Positions 29,940 through 39,300 of a stretch of 64,000 nt of DNA are shown here, in pieces. The position numbers were made by a program, and so were the translations under genes. The DNA is from a virus. Position 1 is the first letter of the stretch. Each line of letters starts with the position of its first letter. The notes below the pieces were generated by a model, which searched no databases, was not told where the DNA came from, and saw nothing but the letters and a program-made list of their open reading frames with translations. The stretch lies in the IMG/VR virus record IMGVR_UViG_3300027759_000077, positions 1-64,000 of that record; one strand, written 5' to 3'.

Positions 29940-32900
29940 CTAAACGGAACCTGTGTGTTCAAAACCAAAACGGATAACATAATCTATCGGGGGTATAGCG
30001 GGTGGATTAAACCAGTTATGTATAAATTCTTTTGAATGCCCTAAGGGGCAAGCGTTTACATTTGACTCACAATTGTATTCGCTCTCATATATTTTAGTGC
30101 CATCATAATGATGAGTGTAATTGCATCCGGGATTCCATACGTCCCAAGGACTACAGCTTGAACGTAAAGTCGAAACGGAATTGCCTGTATTAGTACAATA
30201 ACCGGTCGAACCAGGGTAAGCATTAGCTGAGCTAGTATAACAACCCGGAGCCCCCGGATAACTCATAGAATTTATAATGGGCTGGTTATATGAGTTTGTG
30301 TCCGGATAAGGGATTGGGTTTGGATGAAGGTTTGGATAGGGTAACGGAGCCATATCAACATTGTATTTTACTTGCGAAATATAAGAAGTGTAAGAACTAA
30401 AAGATCCTTGATCTAAATGAAGAACAGCGTCACCTTTAAAGTTTGGATCGCCAATTTTAGGATTTTCACCATAACCTTTTTTAATACCAATTGGAGAACC
30501 AAAATAATTAAAAGAATTAAGCATTGAAATATTGTAATAAGACAAATTAGTCGTGTCTCGGGTTCTATAATCATTAGACATATTATAATTACTATTATAA
30601 TTAAAACCACCATAAGACTGACTTGTTGTATGAAAACCGTAGGGAGGTTCGAGAGTTGTTGATTGTAAACTTAAGCCTGATAAAGAATCACATAAAAACT
30701 TTTGCTCTAAAATTGGATCGTCTTTAGGAAAGTAAGTTCCCGTAGCCTTTATATTAACATACCCCGGTGTAAGTGATACATTGTTAGGCTCCATTTTAAC
30801 TTTAATGCTTAAGATGGTACAAAGTGAATTTGTAAAAGAACCTGTAGCGACGGCAGTAGTAGATCGCCAACCATATTGATAATCATTTACTGAAGTGTAA
30901 CTAGAATTAGAACCACTAGGATATATAAACTGCACAAAAGTATTTACGGTTACAGGTGATGTCGTATGTGGTAATCCGTCATACCAAAAATAATCACAGG
31001 CAGTGGAGTATACAGGGTAGGAGTCATAGACTCGATAACCTATGCCTTTATAACCGTAAAGAACACTTCCGGGCCAATAGTAAATTAAATAGGGGGCTGC
31101 TGCTGATATTTTTGCAGAATACGAATCTGAAGCTTGCCTATAAACGGCAGCAATATGCTCTGCGATTTCTTTGGGGTTTTTTAAAGAGTACGACAATCCA
31201 ATTTTTACAAACCCCGGTTTTCCACTTTCGGAACCAGTAGTCATTGGTGGTCCGTTTGTTCTAACCCCATTGACTACATTAGAGCATTCAAACATTTGAT
31301 GATTTTCAATACTTAACGTGTCGTGAAAACCTCTAGTTCCAAAATATGAAACGGGATATTTTTGCCCCAATTGAGAAGTATTGTACGGTGTGTTCCAATA
31401 GCCTTGGTAAATCCAACAAAGGTTTGATGGCTCTCTATCGTTAAAAGTATCTAAAACCAAAGTCCCAGCTTCTAAATAAACCGAGTTATCTAATAAGTAA
31501 AAACTGCTTTTTTGTTCTGGGATTGATAAGTTTTTAATCCAGCTAAGAGCGTCTTTATTGTTTTGAAAATTCGAAGCATCCCCACCTATTCCAAGAGTGC
31601 TCCAAAGATAAGGCTCAGTCATAAAAGTTTGAACTGGACCTCTGTCTTTGTCAAATAATATTCCAACGGTAGATTTTCCAACAGCAGGGTACATGTTGTT
31701 GTAATAGTCTTTTAGACCTTTAAAATCGATCTCAGACAAAATGCTATTTAAATAAAGAGAAGAGTATGGGTTATACCATCCTTGGTAATAATACCAACCT
31801 AAAACACTTGGAGCATATGCAATTGAGTTACTTAGCTTAGCTAAATGGTATAAAGCTTGATTAGCTTCTGATTGCTGTACAACTGAAGTATAAAATTCAG
31901 AGGGGGATGATTCCGGTATTAATTTAAACTCGTCTAATTTAACCGCCTGTTTTAAATTTAAAAACGAAGAAGGCATATATGAATAGCCATATGTCGCATA
32001 AAGCGTCATAGCGTATATGTTTTTGTAAGCACTTATTGGAAACTTATAAGCTACTAATTTAGAAAAATCAGACGCAAGATAAAAATATTGTGGGTAACTA
32101 CTATCTGAAACTTCATCTAAATTAAATTCCGAAACCGTTGTAACACCTACAGTAGGATATCCGGGTATTGCGGGAGGAGGAGGAGAAGTCGATGTAGGTA
32201 CGGGGTAAATGCGAACCATTGCGTCTGTTAAAGTAGACGGGTATTTAAACCCTCCATTTGGTATTAGTCCTTCCAAAGCAAATTGAGAAAAAAGAACTTT
32301 ACTTTTTATTTTTCTTGTTGAAAGTATTGGGAGCCAATAATTTTGGCAGTAATAAGTGTAGTTGCCAGAATACAAATTTGAGTAGTAAGACAGCGCTCTA
32401 TTATATAGCGGAAAGGGAAGTGTTATCTTTTCATCCGTTCCAATTACTTTGTAAGATACTACAGCATCTGATGGTTTGTAATATGTTTCATAGCTTCCAG
32501 AGGTATCAACAGGATGCCAATATAATTGGCTTTTAAAATCACTTCGATGAGCTTTGTAATAAGGAGGATCTAAATCTTCAACAACGACTTTTGTTTGCGG
32601 GAAATAATAAGGCGGGTTAAAATATTGTCTTTTGTAAAGTTTAGCTTTCAACGTTCCGTTTAAACGAACCCTTACGGTTGCATTTCCCCAAGGGTAATAA
32701 TAACTTGGAAACCCACATTGTTGAGGGTTAGCAGGATTTGCAGTAATACAAACATTAGAAGTTCCATCTAATCCTGCACCCTGTTCAAGGTTTTGCTCTT
32801 CTGTAATAATGCTGTAATATTCAGACCCGTCGCCATTTACAGAAAAAACATGTTTTCCAATATGATCGTAAACTGCAAGCGGCACATCGGGAAGAGGCCC

Positions 32901-34382
32901 ATACGCATCACCAGTTTGACCTGACATAAAAGGGGTTAAAACAAACTGTTTAAAATTGGGTTGAGGTGGTATTGTAAACGGATACGTACACGGACTAGCA
33001 CCAGCGAATGCGGGGTACTCGACAGAGAGCGACTGGAATCTAGACTGCCACCAAAATTCTTCGAAGACGCTTCCCGTTGTTATAGAGCCTGTTAAAGGAT
33101 GCCCCGTAGGTACAGTTTTTAAACTTCCGTAAGAACCTTCAGACTCTTCTTTTTCAATTAAGATAGGTCGTCCAGCTACGCATGTGTTTCCATAAAGCGT
33201 ACTGTTGAGGTAGTTAACAAAATTTGAACTAAAGGACCAAAAGAAAGCTTTGCTGGGTAGTGAAGCAAATAAGGGATCAAATTCGTACAAGAAATTTCCG
33301 GTAGTTCTTACATACTGTTTACCAGCAATAACCTCAATATATTCACTGTTGTAATAAGCGGGACCCGATATAGAACCCGAAGCCGCTATTGTTAAAGGAG
33401 ATGTGAAACTATATAAGAAAGGGATTTCATTAGCTAGACTAGTATATGAAGTCGTTTCATTAACGGTATTGTTAACGCTTTTAAATGTTTGACGACTTGA
33501 TGCAGAATCAAAATAGTAAGTAGAAAAACCGCTGTTAGAAGCGTTGTTCCAGTAGTAACCTTCGTTTACCTGAGTAATATAAGCAAGACCAAAAGAGTCT
33601 GAATACCCCCCTCCAAAAAAGCCTACACTCACTACGCAGTATGGATTCTCGCACAAATCGCCAGGAGGAAATATTCCAGCTTTACTGTTTAAATAACAAA
33701 TAACATAAGTGTAAGTAGAAGATGTACTATCAAAATATGCGTAACTAAGTTCTGAATAAAATTTTCTTTGAGTTTGATATAAACCACCAAAAGGTGATAC
33801 GATAACAATTACTTCATCGCTGCCTAAAGTTCCACGTCCTGCCCAACACTTTCTTTGGATTTCTTTTTTTACCCCGTAATGTTTATTTTGACTAGTTGAG
33901 TAAAAGTATAAAGACGGAATATCAGAGTACTCTTCAAATACATTTGCAGTTTTGTTTAAAACAATTTTTACATATTCGGGGGATGGGACATCGTTGTATT
34001 TAAAACTAGGGTTAAAATCAAAAAGAGTAGACCCCGTTTTAAACCAACCGGTATTTGAATTTAAAGAAGGGGTAGGGGTTCCATTGGTAGGGTTATAAAA
34101 GTATCCATAATACGAATACCACATATATCCGTAATACCAATAATTGTAATTCCCAACTTTATTTATCGCTTTGGGCTTAAAAAACATGGCCAGTTCTTCG
34201 GGGCCTGTATCCCAATTACCGGGGAATTGGTATTCCTCGTCTACTACTTTATCTTCGCAAAGACAGTCTTGAGCATCTTGGGAAAGAGAAGATAACCTTC
34301 GAACCTTAGAGGGCAATTTGATCGTGGTGTATTCAAGATTGAAACTTGTAATAGCGTTTACGGTGTTTGAAGGTTCGGTCAT
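29940..34382 (-). CDS. 1480-aa aromatic-rich tail or adhesin protein
   Basis: A giant protein dominated by Tyr, Ser, Asn and Gly. It has clusters such as YWYYGYMWYSYYGYFY (about residues 80-95) and YYYPWGN, and scattered Cys (GNTCVAGRP, CTNTGNS). There is no signal peptide or membrane span. No known domain recognised. The composition suggests a low-charge beta-solenoid or extended adhesive surface rather than an enzyme. It begins 1 nt after the tail-fibre gene and ends 8 nt before the Ig-like protein, so it is part of the host-recognition module. Only position supports the role. Confidence 0.6.
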   Translation of the reverse strand: MTEPSNTVNAITSFNLEYTTIKLPSKVRRLSSLSQDAQDCLCEDKVVDEEYQFPGNWDTGPEELAMFFKPKAINKVGNYNYWYYGYMWYSYYGYFYNPTNGTPTPSLNSNTGWFKTGSTLFDFNPSFKYNDVPSPEYVKIVLNKTANVFEEYSDIPSLYFYSTSQNKHYGVKKEIQRKCWAGRGTLGSDEVIVIVSPFGGLYQTQRKFYSELSYAYFDSTSSTYTYVICYLNSKAGIFPPGDLCENPYCVVSVGFFGGGYSDSFGLAYITQVNEGYYWNNASNSGFSTYYFDSASSRQTFKSVNNTVNETTSYTSLANEIPFLYSFTSPLTIAASGSISGPAYYNSEYIEVIAGKQYVRTTGNFLYEFDPLFASLPSKAFFWSFSSNFVNYLNSTLYGNTCVAGRPILIEKEESEGSYGSLKTVPTGHPLTGSITTGSVFEEFWWQSRFQSLSVEYPAFAGASPCTYPFTIPPQPNFKQFVLTPFMSGQTGDAYGPLPDVPLAVYDHIGKHVFSVNGDGSEYYSIITEEQNLEQGAGLDGTSNVCITANPANPQQCGFPSYYYPWGNATVRVRLNGTLKAKLYKRQYFNPPYYFPQTKVVVEDLDPPYYKAHRSDFKSQLYWHPVDTSGSYETYYKPSDAVVSYKVIGTDEKITLPFPLYNRALSYYSNLYSGNYTYYCQNYWLPILSTRKIKSKVLFSQFALEGLIPNGGFKYPSTLTDAMVRIYPVPTSTSPPPPAIPGYPTVGVTTVSEFNLDEVSDSSYPQYFYLASDFSKLVAYKFPISAYKNIYAMTLYATYGYSYMPSSFLNLKQAVKLDEFKLIPESSPSEFYTSVVQQSEANQALYHLAKLSNSIAYAPSVLGWYYYQGWYNPYSSLYLNSILSEIDFKGLKDYYNNMYPAVGKSTVGILFDKDRGPVQTFMTEPYLWSTLGIGGDASNFQNNKDALSWIKNLSIPEQKSSFYLLDNSVYLEAGTLVLDTFNDREPSNLCWIYQGYWNTPYNTSQLGQKYPVSYFGTRGFHDTLSIENHQMFECSNVVNGVRTNGPPMTTGSESGKPGFVKIGLSYSLKNPKEIAEHIAAVYRQASDSYSAKISAAAPYLIYYWPGSVLYGYKGIGYRVYDSYPVYSTACDYFWYDGLPHTTSPVTVNTFVQFIYPSGSNSSYTSVNDYQYGWRSTTAVATGSFTNSLCTILSIKVKMEPNNVSLTPGYVNIKATGTYFPKDDPILEQKFLCDSLSGLSLQSTTLEPPYGFHTTSQSYGGFNYNSNYNMSNDYRTRDTTNLSYYNISMLNSFNYFGSPIGIKKGYGENPKIGDPNFKGDAVLHLDQGSFSSYTSYISQVKYNVDMAPLPYPNLHPNPIPYPDTNSYNQPIINSMSYPGAPGCYTSSANAYPGSTGYCTNTGNSVSTLRSSCSPWDVWNPGCNYTHHYDGTKIYESEYNCESNVNACPLGHSKEFIHNWFNPPAIPPIDYVIRFGFEHTGSV

Positions 34383-34383
34383 G

Positions 34384-37300
34384 TTAAGGTTCCAAAGCCG
34401 TTACTCTAGCCTCAAGGCTTGTTAATCGGGAAGTTAAAGTAGTGATTTTGGAATTAGCGGTAACTAAGTCTTGTTGCAGTACGGTTATATTTCCGTTTGC
34501 CGTATTTAAATCCGTCTGCAATGTAGTGATATTGTTGTTAGCAGTATTCAAATTCATTTGCAGGGAAGATATATTTCCGTTTGCATTACTTAAATCAGAT
34601 TGCAAAGTAGAAATACTGTTATTGGCAGAAGACAAACTCATTTGCAGGGAGGATATGCTATTACTAAATCCACTAACTTGAGAGTACATGGAATCTACAG
34701 TTCCATGTAATGAAGTAATATCGTTTTGTATGGTGCTAATCTGCATACTAAACATGCTGACTTGCGAATATAAAGAACTAAACGAATCTACCGTTGTACG
34801 TAAAGTATTAATATCATTTTGTATGGTATTAATTTGCATGCTAAACATACTGACTTGCGAGTACAAAGAATTAAACGAATCTACCGTTGTACGTAAAGTA
34901 TTAATGTCATTTTGTATGGTGCTAATTGTCATGCTAAACATGCTGACTTGCGAGTATAAAGAGTTTAGCGTGTTGTTTATTGTTGTTTCATTATTCTGAA
35001 GCGTGGAAATATTCGATTCAATCGTGTTAAATCTGGAGTTTAAAACAGTAGGATCAAGAGAAGATAAATTATTTTCAAGTGTTGTTACTCTAATTGTTAA
35101 TGCCGTTAACGCTGTTGTTGTTGTGGATATGTTGTTTTCGTCTGTATCAAGTCTAGTAGTTAAAGCCGTGACTTTATTTTCTGTTGTTGTAACTCTTGTT
35201 GTTATTGCATTTAACCCATTTGTAATCGTAGTTACGTTGCCTTCGTCCGTGTTAAGTCTAGTAGTTAAAGAGGTAACGTTAACTTCAACTGTTGCTACTC
35301 TTGTTGTTAATGCAGTTAACCCAGTTGTAACCGTGGTTATATTTCCTTCAGAAGAAGTGGCTCTATTTCCAAGAGCAGTTATACTAGTGTCATGGGATGA
35401 GTCTTTAGATGTTAAGTTTGAAATTGAGGTATTTGTTGCGGTAATAAATAGGGTTAGTGTATTAACGGTGGAAGTACTTGTACTTTCCAAAGCAGAAACT
35501 TTACTAGACAGCAAAGTAATACTTGTGTCTTGAGTTTGGTTTTGCGTTTGCAAAGTTGTGATGTTAGATTCAATAGATGTAAACCGGCCATTTAAAGAAG
35601 ATAAATCAATATTGGTAGTACTGTTTTCAAGAGCAGTTACCCTTACCGTTAACGCTGTTACATTACTCGATGTAGTAGTTATCGTTACTTCAGCAGTATT
35701 TACTCTTATCATTAACGCCGCTGCGTCGTTGATTGTTCCCGTTAATTTTCCATCTAAGTTAGTTACCTTTGTTGTTAATGCTGTTAAGTTAGTATTTGTA
35801 GTTCCAAGATTTGTAACCATTGTAGAAACGTTAGTTTCTAAAGTGGCTATTTTTCCATCTTCTTCTGCATTCTTAGCCGTTAATGTTACAATAGTTGCAT
35901 TTGTAGATGTGATAAAAGCGTTCAACGCTGTAGTTATTGTAACGTCGCCATTTGTTCTGTTTGTAATTTCTAAATTAAGATTTGTAGTTAAGGTAGTTGT
36001 AGCAGTTTGAAGGGTAGTTATGCTGTCCTCTACAACAGTAACTCTACTTGTTAATACAACTGCCTTACTATTTGTCGTATTTAAATCGCTTTGTAAAGTT
36101 GTTAGTTTAGATTCTGCTGAAGTTACACGGGAAGTTATCGAAGTTATATTTGCGGTTTGAGTTGAATCGGTTATTTGCAAAGCAAGAATTGCATTTTCAA
36201 TACCTACAAAACGGGCGTTTACTCCTGAGATATTATTGCTAATAAGAAAAGCTTCTATGGCCCCAATACGTGTTTCACAAACACCGGTTCTAGTTGCAAC
36301 CGCTGTAAGATTAAAGTTTGTAGATACTATATCACTTGCGATAGTAACAACTTTACTTTCAACAGTTCCTATTCTGCTTTCTACAGATCCTACCCTTGTA
36401 TCTAAATACGTGTATTGGCTGTCTACATAAGTAAGTAAAGCGTACTTTGAAAAATTTATTGAATCAAAAAATGCGGTGTAATCAGAGACTTGAATGGCAG
36501 TAACTTGACCATAGCTATTAGTGGTAATACTTAAAAACTTTTTCTCCCCACCGTAAGTTCCTGCACTTCCTAAAGAAGCTAAAGCAACGTTTAAACTTTT
36601 CCCAGACGTTGTCAAAGTAATACCAGGACCACCAGTGGCAGATTCAATTAAGCCGGGCTTATTATTTATATTCTCCCAATCAACTTCTGTATCAAGTTCA
36701 TTAACATCACTAATAATCCCATAGTTATCAACTGTTATTTCAAGTGTAGTGGTGGGACTACCGTAGGTTCCTGAAGCTTTAGAACTAGCAAGCGATATAT
36801 TACCTTGACTTATTTTTATAGGCTCGATTGCAGTAAGCCCCGCACCATCTAAACCTAATGTTATTCGTCCAAAAGCGTCCACCGTAAATTTAGCGTTGCC
36901 ATAAACACCAGGAGTTACCCCTGTTTTGCTTAAGCTTATAGAGCCAACAGTAGTAATTGGACCACCTATAATACCATCTTTTGTGGTAATAAGAGTAATG
37001 CCAACCATCGGTTCTACTTCTTCAAAAATGGGGCAGATGTTAGTTATAACATCAATAGTAGAAGAAGAGGATCCAGACCCTCCACCCCCACCGGTGTTAT
37101 TAAACATCATGTAGTTGCCATGCCCATAATACAATTTGACAACTGTACCCAAAGCAACCAGTTGATTGTTTACCTCGTATGCAGGAAGACGAGTTGGACT
37201 ACCAGCGTTTCCATAACCTTTCTCAAGTTTGTTAACATCACGGCAAGAGAGTAAGGTTTGATCGTAAGAGGAACTGTCGTTGATTATTTTTTTTGCGGAT

Positions 37301-37689
37301 CCCGAACCCGAACCGGATAATGCGGGATTGATTCGGAAAAATTGCTGGTTGTTTCTACTTACATCTACGTCTTCAATAACTTCAACCCACCCGTAAGCAT
37401 AGACATAGTCAGGGCAAGTGCTTGCTTTTTTTGCTGAGCCTGAGCCTGACCCCGAAAGGGGCTTTGATATTCTCTTTACCGATACTATTTGCGCCCAAAT
37501 AGGAGGCCGAGCTATGTTCTGAGATAAAGAATACGAGTTTCCTGAGCTTGAACTTGTAGACTCAATACCACCACCAGAAGGGTTTTGTACACTAGCCCCT
37601 GCCACCGCACTCGAAACTTTATTTAAGTTTGAAGCGGAAAGCGAACCTCCTGCAAGTACCTTGTCAATAATTGGTTGAGAAGAAGGCAT
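34384..37689 (-). CDS. 1101-aa tail fibre with long coiled coil and 31-residue repeats
   Basis: The N-terminal about 350 residues are beta-rich and Gly/Ser-containing, likely a tail-attachment region with fibre-type repeats (TPGVYGNAKFTVDAFGRITL). The rest is heptad-patterned coiled coil with Thr/Asn/Leu repeats (LTTRVTTLENN-type units). Near the end lie three near-identical 31-residue units starting SLYSQVSMFSM and containing IQNDINTLRTTVD. The protein ends in another coiled coil (SRLTSLEARVTALEP). It is expected to form a trimeric side or tip fibre that binds the host. The repeats span about 34.7-35.0 kb. Confidence 0.7.
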   Translation of the reverse strand: MPSSQPIIDKVLAGGSLSASNLNKVSSAVAGASVQNPSGGGIESTSSSSGNSYSLSQNIARPPIWAQIVSVKRISKPLSGSGSGSAKKASTCPDYVYAYGWVEVIEDVDVSRNNQQFFRINPALSGSGSGSAKKIINDSSSYDQTLLSCRDVNKLEKGYGNAGSPTRLPAYEVNNQLVALGTVVKLYYGHGNYMMFNNTGGGGGSGSSSSTIDVITNICPIFEEVEPMVGITLITTKDGIIGGPITTVGSISLSKTGVTPGVYGNAKFTVDAFGRITLGLDGAGLTAIEPIKISQGNISLASSKASGTYGSPTTTLEITVDNYGIISDVNELDTEVDWENINNKPGLIESATGGPGITLTTSGKSLNVALASLGSAGTYGGEKKFLSITTNSYGQVTAIQVSDYTAFFDSINFSKYALLTYVDSQYTYLDTRVGSVESRIGTVESKVVTIASDIVSTNFNLTAVATRTGVCETRIGAIEAFLISNNISGVNARFVGIENAILALQITDSTQTANITSITSRVTSAESKLTTLQSDLNTTNSKAVVLTSRVTVVEDSITTLQTATTTLTTNLNLEITNRTNGDVTITTALNAFITSTNATIVTLTAKNAEEDGKIATLETNVSTMVTNLGTTNTNLTALTTKVTNLDGKLTGTINDAAALMIRVNTAEVTITTTSSNVTALTVRVTALENSTTNIDLSSLNGRFTSIESNITTLQTQNQTQDTSITLLSSKVSALESTSTSTVNTLTLFITATNTSISNLTSKDSSHDTSITALGNRATSSEGNITTVTTGLTALTTRVATVEVNVTSLTTRLNTDEGNVTTITNGLNAITTRVTTTENKVTALTTRLDTDENNISTTTTALTALTIRVTTLENNLSSLDPTVLNSRFNTIESNISTLQNNETTINNTLNSLYSQVSMFSMTISTIQNDINTLRTTVDSFNSLYSQVSMFSMQINTIQNDINTLRTTVDSFSSLYSQVSMFSMQISTIQNDITSLHGTVDSMYSQVSGFSNSISSLQMSLSSANNSISTLQSDLSNANGNISSLQMNLNTANNNITTLQTDLNTANGNITVLQQDLVTANSKITTLTSRLTSLEARVTALEP

Positions 37690-37751
37690 AACGCTCCTAA
37701 GGGCTATTAAGAACTTATCATAGCGTTAAAGGTGTTTGTTAGCAACCGATT

Positions 37752-38081
37752 TTACCTCACCAAAGCAACTTCTTCTAGGGTAGTAGCAGCTTCCACAGCT
37801 TTACGCTTTAAGGCAAAGGTGCTGGACATCTCCGCACGGGCTGCACCGTAACGAAGCAGTAGGGTGGTCATCTCGGCAAAGGTTGCAAATTGAACACTAG
37901 AGTTGTCTTTTGCAATGATGGCGGGAATTGGTAAGCCTAAGGCAGAATCTTCTTCCACCATAATGTTATGATGTACTGTAGAACCTTTGTGAAGGTAAGA
38001 AGTATCTAGGTTGTAGCTAGGTTTTAACTTGCCTTTGTGAGCATACGGAAAAGATAAGACGGTCAAATGCTTAATAGTCAT
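37752..38081 (-). CDS. Hypothetical 109-aa protein
   Basis: Soluble mixed alpha/beta protein with a helical C-terminus (STFALKRKAVEAATTLEEV). AAGGA is 5 nt before the start. It sits between a tail fibre and a collar protein in the fibre module; possible assembly factor. No family recognised. Confidence 0.5.
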   Translation of the reverse strand: MTIKHLTVLSFPYAHKGKLKPSYNLDTSYLHKGSTVHHNIMVEEDSALGLPIPAIIAKDNSSVQFATFAEMTTLLLRYGAARAEMSSTFALKRKAVEAATTLEEVALVR

Positions 38082-38089
38082 TGTTTTCC

Positions 38090-38287
38090 TTATACCTGTG
38101 CATCGAAGTAAGTTTTTAGCAACCGCTTAAGCTGCTGGACTTTGGCTTCGATCTCGCTGCCATCTGCGAAAAAGTCTTGCTCGTTCATCGTTTTCTTTTT
38201 GTTGCGATTAACGAAGGTAATGGAATAGCCTGTGATTGGCAACCCTTGATCATTGCTTTTAGTTTGTTCGCAAATTAAAATTTCCAT
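38090..38287 (-). CDS. Hypothetical 65-aa protein
   Basis: Small protein (MEILICEQTKSNDQGLP) ending in a helix QQLKRLLKTYFDAQV. No motif; 8 nt upstream of the 109-aa gene and 10 nt after the collar protein gene. Possibly a fibre-module accessory. Confidence 0.45.
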   Translation of the reverse strand: MEILICEQTKSNDQGLPITGYSITFVNRNKKKTMNEQDFFADGSEIEAKVQQLKRLLKTYFDAQV

Positions 38288-38297
38288 GTGTGCTCCT

Positions 38298-39080
38298 TTA
38301 GGTTTTGATGATGAAGTTCATAACTAAAACTGGGGGTATTATAGCATGTCGGCTGTTACCACCTTCTGCAACATTGTTAATACCGATAGAGTGCTGATGC
38401 TCGGTGCTTGCAGACGTAACAGGATTAACACCGGCGGAGTCATTGCCCATGACATAATTGCCAGCAACTAATCCAGCACTAGATACATTAGGGTTGTAAA
38501 CATAAACTGGTTTTACATGAGAGTGAGTGTGGGTAGCGTTGGCATTCATAAACCCTGTTATTTGATTACTTCCACCAGCGGATGATCCAACCGTGTTAGC
38601 GTGTGTATGACTGGCTAATTCTGTAGTTGTTAGCAAATGCGTTTCTTCGCCAAACCATTGGCCTCTAGTTCTTGCTGTCATTGCTGTACCAGATGGGCTT
38701 GTACCATTTACACCCGAAGAATTTAAACCTAATCCTGTTCCTGCCCCCATAGGCATTCGGCTTCTAAGGTCTGGAAGGTTAAAAGTGGTCGATCCATCTC
38801 CAACTCCAAAAGCAACACCAATAGCAGAAAACAGCGCACTATAGGTAGTTCTTGAAATAGAATCGCCATTTGACAACAACCATCCGCTTGGAGCAGTAGT
38901 AGTTACAACCCCTGCACTTACTGTTTGAGTAACATTTCCTGCGTACATTTGCATAGAGCCAGATGGCAATAGGGAAATAACTGTACCGCCAACCCACGCT
39001 GAACCATTAAACACCCAAAGTTTATTGTTGTAAGTGTAGGTTTGATTGGTTGTCGGGGATGAGGGAAAATCTATTGGCAT
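38298..39080 (-). CDS. Phage tail collar domain protein
   Basis: A 260-aa protein. The N-terminus (MPIDFPSSPTTNQTYTYNNK then WVFNGSAWVGG) is a common fibre-attachment motif. The middle is a tail-collar domain: GWLLSNGDSISRTTYSALFS, then FGVGDGSTTFNLPDLRSRMP (about residues 85-150). His/Thr-rich loops (ATHTHSHVKP; TEHQHSIGI) lie in the last third and may bind metal, as in related short fibres. It probably forms a trimeric tail-tip or baseplate fibre. Confidence 0.8.
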   Translation of the reverse strand: MPIDFPSSPTTNQTYTYNNKLWVFNGSAWVGGTVISLLPSGSMQMYAGNVTQTVSAGVVTTTAPSGWLLSNGDSISRTTYSALFSAIGVAFGVGDGSTTFNLPDLRSRMPMGAGTGLGLNSSGVNGTSPSGTAMTARTRGQWFGEETHLLTTTELASHTHANTVGSSAGGSNQITGFMNANATHTHSHVKPVYVYNPNVSSAGLVAGNYVMGNDSAGVNPVTSASTEHQHSIGINNVAEGGNSRHAIIPPVLVMNFIIKT

Positions 39081-39087
39081 AACTTCC

Positions 39088-39297
39088 TTAAGGCTTAAGT
39101 AATTTTGTGTCGCTTATCGGTTCCACATACCCTAGAGAAACTACCGCAGTTTCCCTGTCTGAAAACCAATACCAACCTTCTACAGGGTAGGTGTACTCTT
39201 CATGCTGGTTTTCATAGAGTGCGTAGTCTGGCCCCTGCACCGTGGTAGGAGCTTCTAGTAATTCGGTTCCGTCTATTTTGTAAAATGGCATAGTCAT
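39088..39297 (-). CDS. Hypothetical 69-aa protein
   Basis: Small acidic protein with a YALYENQHEEYTYPVEGWYW stretch, 7 nt upstream of the collar gene. Likely a fibre or tail-tip accessory by position; no family recognised. Confidence 0.45.
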   Translation of the reverse strand: MTMPFYKIDGTELLEAPTTVQGPDYALYENQHEEYTYPVEGWYWFSDRETAVVSLGYVEPISDTKLLKP

Positions 39298-39300
39298 TCC

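Noticed and set aside
34690-34980. CRISPR-like array
   Set aside because: The 93-bp repeats are in frame, contiguous and protein-coding, with no unique spacers.
34442-36010. Row of plus-strand open frames (79-176 codons) in the tail fibre region
   Set aside because: They are antisense reflections of the repeated Thr/Val codons of the coiled-coil fibre and have no starts with ribosome-binding sites.
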